Shown here in pieces: positions 35,557-62,058 of a stretch of DNA of 64,000 nucleotides. The notes beneath the pieces are model-generated. The model was not told the DNA's origin. It made no database searches and was given only the letters and a program-made list of their open reading frames with translations. The position numbers and the translations under genes are program-made. Location: contig NC_064036.1 in assembly GCF_932526225.1 (NCBI RefSeq), forward strand, positions 15,679,181 through 15,743,180, read 5' to 3'. This stretch comes from Nematostella vectensis (taxonomy: Eukaryota > Cnidaria > Anthozoa > Actiniaria > Edwardsiidae). Every line of letters begins with the position of its first letter. Position 1 is the stretch's first letter.

Positions 35557-36451
35557 ATTTTGTTTCATAGTTGTCTCGACCACTTAAAATTCGGTACGAA
35601 GCAGAATGGCATTTACTACGTACATGATACACACCAGAACACAGGTAGCCCAGTCTACTGCGACTTTACATCAGAAGTTGGGAGAGTCTGGACACTAGTT
35701 TTGTTCTTTAAGCTGGCAATCATGGTCATTTTGCCCCCACTTCATAACATTACACAACAAAACACGGTTCAGGAGAACTCCTGTTTATTTTGGATATGTA
35801 GCCAGCGCCCAGCGAGCAGTAATCACAAATGTAATCTGAAAATTTTAAAAATTAAAAACACCTATTTTACAATACTTAGCCGGACACGTAAACCAGAGAT
35901 AAAAACTTTGGGAAAAAACTCTGGACCGTGTTCCCCAAACCAATGCTCAGCATTATGTGCTCTCGGGGCTTAAGAGCCGAAGAAAAAGTTTTTCGAAAAA
36001 AAAATTACAGTCAATATCGCTCGAATAGAGGAGCAGACTAGAGTGACACTAGCACGCTATGTCTCCCCTTATATACTCCCATACTGCACTCTGGTCACCA
36101 ACCCACGTTTTATTGACGTGCCGTCAAAACATTTTTGCCTCCATTACACTCCATTGGCAGAAATGTATTATTTCTCAGGCCCATTCCCAGGAATTTTCTT
36201 CGGGGAGCGAAATTCGAAAAAATGGGGAAAAAAATTCGGGGGGGGGGGGGGGGGTGATGAGTGAGTTTTCTGATATGAATCTCACTAGCACATTTTTTAT
36301 GCCTTTGCAGTATCTCCACGGGACGTCTATTATCGGAATTCCCTTGCACACAAACGCGTCCTTGGCAGATTCCCCGAATTGGGAAGCATACAGACTTTCC
36401 AAACCTAGAACTTCCGTTGAGAACTTCTTCACACTGGAGAGTCACTTGTAA
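35557..36451 (+). pseudogene. Fibrinogen-related (FReD-like) gene fragment, probably broken
   Basis: After an acceptor (CTTGCATTTCAG) at 35556 the frame reads SCLDHLKFGTKQNGIYYV, then PVYCDFTSEVGRVWTLV, the usual start of fibrinogen/collagen C-terminal-like domains of marine invertebrates (Cys, NGxY, VYCD, WTLV). Directly afterwards the expected continuation is out of frame, with a shift near 35705-35725. A second block at about 36345-36420 contains SPNWEAYRLSKPRT, matching the family's NWxxYRLS word. Between them lie stops and a poly-G tract (36239-36254). It may be a decayed copy, or a gene with an exon I misread. Confidence 0.5.
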
Positions 36452-37463
36452 CTTTGCATCGACGAAAATCGATTATATTGATTACCTTCGAGTTAGAGTA
36501 GAAGATATGAACTCATTGCTTTTTGAAAACTCACGAATAGTTTGGCGTTGCCTTAGATAAGAAAAAGTGAGGATCAGCATAGAGTGTTGTGTACAGAGTC
36601 TGTCTTCACAGGCCATCAAACAGCAAAACAAAATATTCTTTTTTTTTTAAATTTGGACACATCCCTACCTCATCTTTAATTTACACCATTTTGCAAAGTA
36701 TAATTAGTTTACTATTGTAAGGTACGTTCTAAGGTAAGGTAACATTCACAGCTCAAATAAATGTTAACCCTTATATTTACCCCATGGTTCATACATTAGG
36801 ATTTCTTTTAGCCACAAGCAAAAATTTGATCATTTATTTTGAAATAGTATATCGATGAAAGAAACCCGCGATCAACAACGTAAATTCTTGAGCAAGGAAT
36901 TAAGTCATATGCAGACATGGTGGAAATGGTTGCGATAATGGTAATGGTTGTTTTACTGTGGGTGTAACATCTATCGTTTTCAGTGAACGAGGTAAACTTG
37001 TTTTAGTGAGGAACACACATGCGAATGGATTAAATGTACAATATTTCTAAAATCATGGAATGCAAATCTTTTGGCCGGACTCATGCGTATTCATGGTACT
37101 GTATGAGATAGTGCCAGACCTCTACCCAGCGGCCACTTTTTATGTTCATGTGAGGGTTGCCGTCTCAAGAAAGTGACAATATATTATCAGATGTAAGTTG
37201 CACCCTCGGCGTGGAGTAAAATATTCGGGGTCCAAGCGTTACTTGCAGGCGGTAAGGGTCCCTACCGAAGAAGAGCGGTGTGACTTTCTCGCCTCTGAAG
37301 AACAATAGATCCTCGAGAATAGTGAAGTACAAGAAGGTACAGTAAACCAGGGAGTCGAGGGCAGCATACCGAGGCGCAAACTGAATGACTGTGGAAAGAT
37401 GACTAGAGCAAAGCACACATCTGTCAATAACAGTGAACATTACTAGCTCTAGCTTCTTGTGAA
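36452..37463. other. Interval holding the TBC1D9 3' UTR region
   Basis: Downstream (minus strand) of the TBC1D9 stop codon. No exon was recognised. Minus-strand polyadenylation signals could not be placed with confidence. Confidence 0.4.
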
Positions 37464-53298
<15,835 letters not shown>

Positions 53299-53462
53299 GG
53301 TGATGTGTTATGAGCTAAATCGGCTAATTTTAAGTCATTTTCTCAAATCGACAGCCATTTCGTGTACCTTGTATTTTGATGGAGAAAACGCGCACGCGCC
53401 ACGTCCTCACATCCGCTGCTCAATTGCAGGCTCACATAGAGTTTTTTTTTTTCGTTGTAAAC
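53299..53462. promoter_or_regulatory. Bidirectional promoter between TBC1D9 and the HAO-like gene
   Basis: The two start codons face away from each other with 164 bp between them, so both 5' UTRs and core promoters must share this stretch, unless upstream non-coding exons exist. No TATA box was seen. An in-frame ATG for the HAO-like gene also lies at 53379. Confidence 0.6.
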
Positions 53463-56400
53463 ATGGAAACTGTGCCGGTTAGCGTCACCGATTTTGAGAA
53501 ACTTGCAAAAGAAAAACTACCCACCCACGCGTTTCAGTATTTTGTTGGTGGGTCAGAAGAAAAAAAGACTTTGCAGGAGAATAAGAATGCATTTGCGGCT
53601 GACAAACGCACACGATCTTATAGGAGATTGATGTATTACAAGTTTGATAAAAAAAATAGAACTGGAATTGAAGGAGTATATCTTAGAATCATTATATACT
53701 TTGTTTACCATCTTGCTACCTCGATGCTTATATGCTATATTCCTCAAATGCCATCAGAGCGTTTGTCTTATCCAGCACCCGGTATAGATGCCATCTTGCG
53801 GTTCACGAGACGTATTTCCCGCGCGCAAGGTCACGCAGAAGTAGTAATTTGATGACTTATAAACAACCAGTAGTGACGACAAACAAATAAAATCGTTGGT
53901 TATCGATTGGTTATATGCGCGTAATTACGGGTTCGTAAGGCTCATTGTGTAGTTCCAGAAAATATCCATATCCCCCCCCCATTGAGGGGATTGGAAATTC
54001 CAGGGGGGTTCGAACGCCCAGGAATTTCCAAAGGGGAGGGGGCGTAAAATGCCCTTTTTCCTTAACAGCACTGTATTTATGTTTTTCCAGGGGGTTGGAA
54101 ATTCCAGAGGGGTGGGGGGTCTTACCTCCGACTCCTTAATAGGGGGGTATGGATATTTTCTGGAACTACACATTAGAAAAAAAGACACTTGGTTATTTAC
54201 AATGTAGAACTTTTTTTTACACAGCTTCTCTGTGACCACCACTGCCTGCAATGAAATAAAATAGTTTACAGGGGGGAGAAGTGGGGATTGGAGGAAGCGG
54301 ATTATAGGTTTGGGAATCTTAACTCCCATATATTTCTTTCTGGAGCTGCCACACTGAAATAGGATTGATAATATTCACCTAAAACAGGTTCCATTCTTCT
54401 TTTGCTTTTAGACTCAAAATACGCCCACGAGTGCTGATGGGAATCTCGTCAGTGGACATGTCCACTACATTATTGGGACACCCTGTCAGTATGCCCATCG
54501 GGATCTCCCCAACAGCGCTTCACAAGATAGCACACAAAGACGGCGAGGTTGCGACAGTCAAAGGTATTAAGCTTGTGTCAACTTTACATGATAGGGCTGT
54601 AGCAGAAAGTGAGGAACGCAAAAGGTCTGAGTCACAAAGGGGTGAGGAGTCACAGAGGGGTAACGAGTCACAAAGGGGTGAGGAGTCACAGAGGGGTAAC
54701 GAGTCACAAAGGGGTGAGGAGTCACAGAGGGGTAACGAGTCACAGAGGGGTAACGAGTCACAAAGGGGCGAGGAGTCACAGAGGGGTAACGAGTCACAAA
54801 GGGGTGAGGAGTTACAGAGGGGTAACGAGTCACAAAGGGGTGAGAAGTCACAGAGGGGTAACGAGTCACAAAGGGGTGAGGAGTCACAGAGGGGTAACGA
54901 GTCACAAAGGGGTGAGGAGTCACAGAGGGGTAACGAGTCACAAAGGGGTGAGGAGTCACAGAGGGGCAAGGAGTCACAGAGGGGCAAGGAGTCACAGAGG
55001 GGTGAGGAGTCACAGAGGGGTAACGAGTCACAGAGGATCAAGGCGTCACAGAGGGGTAACGAGTCACAGAGGGGCAAGGAGTCACAGAGGGGTAAGGAGT
55101 CACAGGGGGGTAAGGAGTCACAGATGGGTAAGGATTCACAGAGGGATCAGGAGTCACATAGGGTTGAGGAGTCACAGAGGGGTAAGTAGTCACAGAGGGG
55201 TAAGGAGTCACAGTGTTAAGGAGTCACATAGTGGTAAGGAGTCACAGAGGGGCGAGGATAGTCACAGAGGGATCAGGAGTCGCAGAGTATTAAGGAGTCA
55301 CAGGGGGGTAAGTAGTCACAGAGGGGCAAGATGTCACAGAACGGTGAAGAGTCACATGGGGGTAAGGAGTCTATAGGGGCGAGATGTCACAGAGGGGTAA
55401 GGAATCACAGATTGTTGAGGGTCACAGAGGGGTAAGGAGCAATAATAGGGGCTGTTCTATTACTATTTGTATATTTGTCGTTGCAGCTGCCGGGTCAGCG
55501 GACACTTGTATGGTGCTTAGCATAGCAAGCACCTGCACGCTTGAAGACGTCGCTAGTGCCAGCCCACACTCGCCGAAATGGTTCTTAATTTACATGCTAT
55601 ATGACAAGGAGTACCTCAAGTCCCTTATCAAGCGCGCAGAGGACTGTGGGTTTCAAGCTATTGTCTTTGTTGTCGACGCACCCATAACTGGAGAGAGTTA
55701 TGATGGGATGCGAAACCGTAAAAGGAACATACCGTTCCTCCCACCTGGAATCACCCCTCCTCTTTTAGATTTTAGCAAGATGAAAGGCAAAGGCAACAAG
55801 AATTCGTTCAGTGACGTGATAGAGCACAATATCAGCTGGGAGACCGTTAACTGGCTTAAAAAGCAAACCAAACTGCCATTGGTACTTAAAGGGATTATGA
55901 CAGGGGAGGATGCGAAACTCGCGGTGGATCATGGGGTTGATGCGATCATTGTGTCCAATCACGGCGGACGACAGTTGGATTCTGTATCTGCCACTGTAAG
56001 TTCACACCATTCCTAGGTCAGAAAGACTAATGTTTGTATGCTTCACTTTTGTTTATAAATAGCCAATCAGTGCTAGAGTATAAGGCTGCATGGCAATTTA
56101 CGAAATCATTCTAGAGAACCAGGGTAACATTCACAAACTTCCAGGCCAAGTTTAAACACTTATGTTTTTATTCTCCTATGTTTTATTAGCACAGCAACAT
56201 CATCATCAACAACAACAACAACATCAACAAAAGCTCAGCAACAATATCAATGATAACAACATAGATAGCACAAATAACATAAAGCCACAGAAGTAGCAGC
56301 AGCAACGACAGATCAGCATTAACGACAACTGTAACAACAATCATATCAAAAGAAACGCGGCTTTAATAAACTTTCTCCCTCATTAAGATTGACGTGTTGC

Positions 56401-56871
56401 CGGAGATAGTGGACGCGGTGCAAGGCAAACTCGAGGTGTACATGGATGGAGGAGTGAGACTGGGCACAGATGTCTTCAAGGCGTTAGCCCTAGGTGCACG
56501 CGCGGTCTTTCTGGGACGAGCGGTAATCTGGGGACTAGCCTGCAAGGTAATCACCCCATAGCATCGTCACAGACCCAACATTTTTTTCACTCCTATTTTC
56601 TGCTTGAATTCATAACATCGACACTCCACACCTCAGCCCATCGATAAAATTTATTTTCCACTCTTTTTAAGGGTGAAGAAGGCGTGAGTTACATCCTGGA
56701 GTTGCTACGAGAAGAGCTAAGAAAAGCTATGTGGTTATCAGGTAAAGGTCGTTTAACAAGTGTTCAGGTTTGCTGTCTTGCTTTGTATTCAACCAATATG
56801 TCTCTTTTTTTTTTTTTACAGGATGCAGATCAGTGGGAGACATATCTAGAAATCACGTCACCAAATCATGA
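53463..56871 (+). CDS. 2-hydroxyacid oxidase-like (FMN, glycolate oxidase family) enzyme, six exons
   Basis: Exons 53463-53632 (donor uncertain), 54412-54563, 55487-55995, 56388-56546, 56672-56741, 56822-56871; about 369 aa, close to vertebrate HAO1. Family blocks: [41 protein letters not shown]...[42 protein letters not shown] (FMN-contact Lys), [10 protein letters not shown] (catalytic His and Arg), [31 protein letters not shown]. Oddities: the expected exon 1 end (about 53608) is followed by CA, not GT; the next GT at 53633 adds eight in-frame codons. The usual active-site Trp (SSWATS) reads SIASTC, and the Arg after the DxP block reads Ser. The C terminus (HVTKS) lacks a PTS1 tripeptide. 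A flavoenzyme fold is likely; substrate and location are uncertain. The upstream in-frame ATG at 53379 is less likely. Confidence 0.82.
53946..54172. mobile_element. MITE, 227 bp, with ~30-bp terminal inverted repeats
   Basis: The left end TGTGTAGTTCCAGAAAATAT and its inverse ATATTTTCTGGAACTACACA at the right end are near-perfect over about 30 bp including the adjoining poly-C/poly-G. The interior contains a GGAATTTCC/GGAAATTCC-rich core in both orientations. It sits in intron 1 of the HAO-like gene. The target-site duplication was not resolved. Confidence 0.8.
54622..55440. repeat. 18-bp minisatellite in HAO-like intron 2, about 45 copies
   Basis: The unit GAGTCACAGAGGGGTAAC alternates with GAGTCACAAAGGGGTGAG, giving a 36-bp dimer over about 54628-54960, then degenerates toward 55440. 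18 is a multiple of three, so 150-250-codon frames stay open on both strands; they are artefacts. One frame runs on from exon 2 past its GTATTA donor, so intron retention would be read through the array until about 55189. Confidence 0.97.
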
Positions 56872-57372
56872 TGGCCGAGTCAACGCCCTTAGTATATCTC
56901 GTGTTATCTGCGTGAGGAGTTAAAAACCTTTCTCTCATGGGTCGGGGCGCTTCCCGCTCCCCGCCAACAGGTGGCAAAAACAGCCGCTCAGGACATAACA
57001 TTCCTGTTTCACTTGATTTTTTACCTTTCTCGTCTTCACGTATAATGAAAAATGATAGTATCAGTAACTCAAAGGTCCCGAAGGAATGAAGATTAGTCTT
57101 GAATGTTTAAAAATAAATCAATTATTGATTGTGATGTGCGAAGACGTTTAGTTGACTTGTGCTTTATCTCAAGGGCGACCACGGGTATCGAACCATAAAG
57201 ACATCATGCCCTGAAGACAAGAGACTTTTAAAAAGTCCCGCCTTGGTTTGCCGCCATTTTGTCATCCTAGCATAGCACCAAGTGTGAAAAAGCATCCATT
57301 TTCATCGGCTTATTTGGGGAAGCTGTTGTGATATTTCCCATTGAATTTGGTGATTAAAGCGCATTCTTTTCC

Positions 57373-57378
57373 AATAAA
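57373..57378 (+). terminator. Candidate polyadenylation signal of the HAO-like gene
   Basis: AATAAA in CCAATAAAGC about 500 bp after the stop codon. An alternative lies near 57112 (AAAATAAATC). Neither can be confirmed from sequence alone. Confidence 0.3.
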
Positions 57379-57476
57379 GCATTTTTTAAGTATGTTATGG
57401 AGAATACATCAACACAAGGGTATGCTTTACGAATATCAGAGCAGTTTCTCTGACGGACTACATTACTTATTTACCT

Positions 57477-57735
57477 AAATATCTTATGTATGACTATTGG
57501 CGCGCGCGTTTCGAGGCAAGCGCATTAGTCTTAACTGTTACGTCGCGCGCGTAACCATGGCAAAAATAAACAGATTGAATCAGAAACCACTTACTTTTGA
57601 GCAGGAAAAGGTTTCACCAAAAACGCTCTCAAAAAAGTTCAAAAAGTAATCCATAGCCTTGAAAAAGCATCAACTACGCCATGTGGCAGGTGAGATAAGA
57701 TGTTTGTCGATTAAATAAAGTGAAAAAGAATCCCT
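57477..57735. repeat. Dispersed repeat, copy 1
   Basis: Shares a colinear ~255-bp block with 58896-59160: ATTGGCGCGCGCGTTTCGAG, GTTACGTCGCGCGCGTAACC, ATGGCAAAAATAAACAGATT, GAGCAGGAAAAGGTTTCACC, GTGGCAGGTGAGAT. A partial third copy of the right half lies at 57780-57905. This is probably a non-autonomous transposable element. Confidence 0.85.
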
Positions 57736-57779
57736 GCGAAATTTCTACTGATCTTTGAGCCAAGGCGTTTAAAATTTTC

Positions 57780-57905
57780 GCAGGGAAAGGTTTTATCAAA
57801 AACGCTCTCAAAAGTGCACAAATTATATTTTATCCTTGACAAAACCATCTGAATCATGTTGCAAATGGGATGAGAATTTTGTCGATTAAATAAAGTGATT
57901 TAGAT
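57780..57905. repeat. Dispersed repeat, partial copy
   Basis: GCAGGGAAAGGTTTTATCAA, AAACGCTCTCAAAA, GATGAGAATTTTGTCGATTA and AATAAAGTGATTTAGAT match the right half of the flanking copies at lower identity. Confidence 0.7.
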
Positions 57906-58599
57906 TGATATTCCGAATATATTATCATCGCTTATAAACTCAGTGAATCTGTCTTCTAACTTAATTTGTTAAGTAAGCTTAATAGTGATCTCGGAGATCT
58001 CGATTGCGGGTTAAATAGTTGGTCGAAGGCCGTTGTAGTCCAACTCGAATCGACAGTTGGTCTCGGTCTCTCCAAACATTGGCAGTGGTTCTGTCACAAT
58101 CTGAGATCATGGGCTATAAATCATGGTCTAAAAAGCTGCGATATTGTTTGTATTCTAGTAGCAATAAATGCAAAGAGAAAAGCAAATGCCAACTAAAGAC
58201 GATGCCGCTATCAATTCAATTAGGCACAACGCGCAATATGACTGCAAAGCCATTATAACTCAGTGGTAAAATTTATATAATGCTTCTTTTTATTGCTTTC
58301 CAAAAATTGTTCAAAATACCCTTTTTCAGACGTAGCACATCTTTAAACCTAATTGTACCTTTGAGTAAAACCAGCACTCTTGTTTTACCAGGCCTCTTGT
58401 TTTTATCGAATAATCACCTTTATGGAACGACATCTGTACCTTAGCCGAAACGATTACATTTCCTTCTCCTTTGGCTTTCCAAAGATTTTTTTCAACCGCC
58501 TTATCACCACATTTTTATTGAACGTCCTTGCACGGAGACTTTAGTTCCCACCTGTCTATGTCGCAGAATATAACATGTAACTTAATTTTTAGTTAGGTA

Positions 58600-58692
58600 T
58601 TTTATTGTATGTATTGTTAAAGCAGGGCCTAACTGGATACCAGTGTTAGCTGAATGGGCCACCCTGCAAAAATATAATTCAATTCAATTCAA
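58600..58692 (+). mobile_element. 3' tail of a LINE-like (CR1/L2-type) retrotransposon
   Basis: GCAGGGCCTAACTGGATACC, TGGGCCACCCTGCAAAAATA, then ATTCA pentamers (AATTCAATTCAATTCAATTT). Short A/T-rich tandem tails after such a 3' UTR are typical of CR1/L2-like LINEs. No ORF2 coding sequence was recognised upstream, so the copy is strongly 5'-truncated. Confidence 0.4.
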
Positions 58693-58895
58693 TTTCTACA
58701 TTAGACGCTGAGTTATCGATTGACTAATCGGCAAGGTATTGATTAATCGTTGAGAAATCGATTGGCGCGCGCCTGTAGATGACACGGGAATTATCACATA
58801 GTGCGTGTAATCATACAAAAATACACAAAATCACCCAGAAACGAAAATACTAAAATTTTAATCCTAAAACGATATACAAAACTCTTTTTTAAATG

Positions 58896-59160
58896 AATAT
58901 CTGATGTATGAGTATTGGCGCGCGCGTTTCGAGGCACTCGCACTAGGCTCAACTGTTACGTCGCGCGCGTAACCATGGCAAAAATAAACAGATTGACCCA
59001 GAAACCACTAACTCTTGAGCAGGAAAAGGTTTCACCAAAACCGCTATCAAAAAAGTTAAAAAAATAATCTTATAACCTTGAAAAAGCATCAACTACACCA
59101 TGTGGCAGGTGAGATGAGAACTTTGTCGATTGAATAAAGCGATTTCGATGATAAACCGGC
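58896..59160. repeat. Dispersed repeat, copy 2
   Basis: Colinear with 57477-57735 at high identity by eye. It includes two GCGCGCGC blocks that are nearly inverted relative to each other around CTGTTACGTC. Confidence 0.85.
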
Positions 59161-60027
59161 CTTTTAGTTATCGAAAAAAAAAACCGTGTTAAATTTCTAC
59201 TTATCTTTGAGCCAGGGACTTGAAAATGCAGGCTAGAGAGAAATATTTGACATTATCCAAAGTAGAAACAGGGGCGGATCTAGCATTTAGCTCAATAACA
59301 ATTGGGGAGGGGTGTAATAGACTTTTGTTGCATCGGCTTTCTGACTGTGCGTTTTGTCATTAAAACACTCACCAGTTAGGTTGTTTGCATCCCATAGAAG
59401 GAATGCATATAGATACTGTATTCTTTAATACCTCCAGCTCCTTGAATTTTGTTGAACAAAGCATCAAAAGAGATGGATAGGGGGGCACATGACACTTTTC
59501 CTGCAACCCAAGGAAGCGTTTTAACCCGCTAAACCCTCCCCCTCGTCCTTTATTATCCAAAACATAGAAATCAAGACAGTAGTAGGTCATTTAGGCAATT
59601 TAGTCTGAAAAAAAAAGGATTGCATCTCTATAACATTGCATCTTGTACTATCACGGAGGGTATCAGGGATATCAGACACTATTCAACTCGTTGAGTGATG
59701 ATAAGCGTTTAACTAATGGAGTGAAAAAGACTCTAGTATCTATGGTACAGCACGAATGCTCAAAACAAAAAACAAATACATACCAGATACGCTTGCGTCT
59801 GGTTCCCAAACGCTAGTTAGAAATATGCAGGCTGCTTAAAGTTGCAATTGAAAGATTCAGGCCTCTCTTTATTAGCTAACCCATGAATACCCCTCAAGGA
59901 AGGCATTAAAATTGCTCATGTTGTTTTGCTGACTTATGAAAGGTCCAAATATAAATGCTATCCCTTATAAAGAGTTTCACTATGATGTTTCTGGTGTAAT
60001 CTGATCCTTCCACGATGTTCAATTCAG

Positions 60028-62058
60028 ATAACGCCAGACGGCACCGCTACTAACCAGGGGAGGGTGAGGGACCCGTTGTCATGGCGCGACTACGAGTATG
60101 CGCTCCGGCCAATATCAACTTTAAAACAGCCCCCGAACCCCCCGCAAAGTCGGCGAAGACGCCGCCAAGAATACCTCCCCCAACCTTATGTTACCCCAGC
60201 TCAATCATCCCCTGGGGGTACCCATTATATGTATGGCGGCCCGTACGGAGCAGCCCCACCCTACCCCGTGCTAGTACAACAACAGCGCTTAGACCGGAGT
60301 CCTTGCCATGTGACAATTGGGCCACACGCTGGGCAGTATATCATGCAGGCGCCTTTCAGTGGGATTCCTGTGGCCAGGGGTGCCATCCCGTGTATCCCTA
60401 ACGTTGCTCTAAACGGCGTTGTCAATCAAACTACCGTTACAACAAGAGCTCACACGATAAGGCAGGATCAGGTAGGTGGTTGTGTAATGAATGTGAGGGG
60501 GGATATTATTTAACTACAGATTAACTAAAATCGATACGTCAAAAAAATATGCGTGCTGCATTTGATAGTAGAAAACAACTAGAATATAGGGAAACGAAAA
60601 TCGTTTTACGCTTCTATACAACTCGAGCGATGGTATCTTTGAGCATTAGACATAAATGTTTTAGGGTTGACCTCTTGCTTGTTACGAAGACTAGACCATG
60701 AGAATTTCTTCAACTATTTACAGTCACACGACGATGAGGTGCTCCAGGAGATGCGACAACTTCTGCACGAGGCCGCTGACCTCTACACTACTCCCTCACA
60801 CGACACGTCCAGTCACAGTAGCACTATCGGGCACCCTGACGGTGGGAGCATCCATGAGTATTTGGTGGACGTGAAGTACCTTCCCCCCCGCTCCTCAAAC
60901 GAGGCGAGTGAGACAGTGATCGATAGCCCCCTGACAGACCCACTACCTGACGAAGAGGGGGGCAAAGTTACCTCTAACGAGGAAGAGGTTGTTCCAGCTG
61001 TGAGCCAGGGCGTGGTCGAGGCTACCAGCCCCTCACAGCAATCTTTGTATGACTTCGGTGAGTGCCCAGCCTGGCTTACAGATCTGCTTGAGGGTGATGA
61101 TGAGAAAACTGTGTCAAGTAAGGCAACGGATGAGCTGCCCCTCCCTGATCCTATTGCGATTGAGAAGCTATTGGCCCTGATGGACGAAGTCAAAAGTCCC
61201 GCCACGAACTCCCCCATCGCCTCCGCCTGCGAAACAAATCATATATCGATTCAAGCAGGAGAGGTAGATAACACGGCCGCTGACCCTAACAATACATACA
61301 AGTTCTCTCTCGCTGATTGCAGCACATTGGAAGAGCTACTTGCTCCTGCAGACGAGGTCAGCACCGTGGCAGAGCCTGTTGACAGCAAACAAGACTTTAA
61401 GGCTGAACCAGACGAGACCCCCCTTCCTGACCCAAGTACCATGCGGGAGCTACTTGCTCTTGCAGACGAGGTCAGCACCGCGGCAGAGGGTAGTACAGTG
61501 CCTGTTGGCAGCAAACAAGTCTCTGAAGCTGCACAAGAGGAGGCCCCACTTCCTGACCCCAGCACCATGCAGGATATATTGTCTCTTGTCGGGGAGGTGA
61601 CGAGTGCTGTTGAGAGTGATGATTCCTCCAGCAACGCAAATTGCGTTGAGTATATCGAGGAAGTCATTGAAGAGGGAACTGTTCCTTCCTTCACCACGCC
61701 CACCGTCTATCAAAGCCCCCCGGTAGCTCAGGTAAGACTCGCTCATCTAATATTCACATCACATTTAAGTCTGAAAAGGCCAGATAATATGTAAAGTGAA
61801 AAAAGCCAAGTCACAACAATGTAAAACTGAAATTTATTTTTGGTTTTATTACAGGTGTGGTTCAGCCCTTACACTTGTACGTATATGAACATGTCTGCCG
61901 AACTCGCCTCAGTCTTTTCCCGTTCTGTCGCCCCGTGGCCATTGAGTAGCACTTCTGTGTCGGAAGTGACGTCACGCAAGCGCAGACGCAGTCAGAAAAT
62001 TGATGAAGAGAAGACAAAGAGGAGAAGGACTGGGGACAAGTGGGGTGCGCCTCAGTAA
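60028..62058 (+). CDS. 3' exons of an unrecognised, probably nuclear transactivator-like protein
   Basis: Three exons in one frame: 60028-60471 (acceptor CAATTCAG, donor CAG|GTAGGT), about 60703-61731 (donor CAG|GTAAGA), 61855-62058. The second exon's start is uncertain: 60703 keeps phase 0, while 60665 would need the donor GTAG|GTGG at 60476. No initiator ATG is visible, so the N terminus lies upstream. Seen: Arg cluster SRRRRRQ, a Pro/Tyr-rich region, FFNYLQSHDDEVLQEMRQLL, then an acidic region with five spaced motifs (FGECPAWLTDLLEGDDE; LPDPIAIEKLLALMDEV; LADCSTLEELLAPADEV; LPDPSTMRELLALADEV; LPDPSTMQDILSLVGEV), and a basic C terminus SRKRRRSQK/KTKRRR (nuclear localisation-like). Acidic amphipathic repeats plus basic clusters suggest a transcription factor or coactivator. 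The family is not recognised. Confidence 0.6.

Larger units (their letters stand above)
56872..60027. other. Interval of dispersed repeats, no recognised exon
   Basis: Holds the 3' UTR of the HAO-like gene, two related ~260-bp repeats, a partial third, a LINE-like tail and AT-rich spacer. The upstream exons of the gene at 60028 should be here or further away, but none could be identified. GGGGCGGATCTAG at 59271 resembles a common dispersed-repeat word. Confidence 0.5.

Noticed and set aside
54431-55376. SQRGNE-type repeat protein and the antisense CDSLPL protein
   Set aside because: An 18-bp intronic minisatellite; exon 2 of the HAO-like gene has a clear donor before it.
57966-58258. Two overlapping 76-79 codon frames
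   Set aside because: They lie within repeat-rich DNA, overlap in different frames and match no family known to me.
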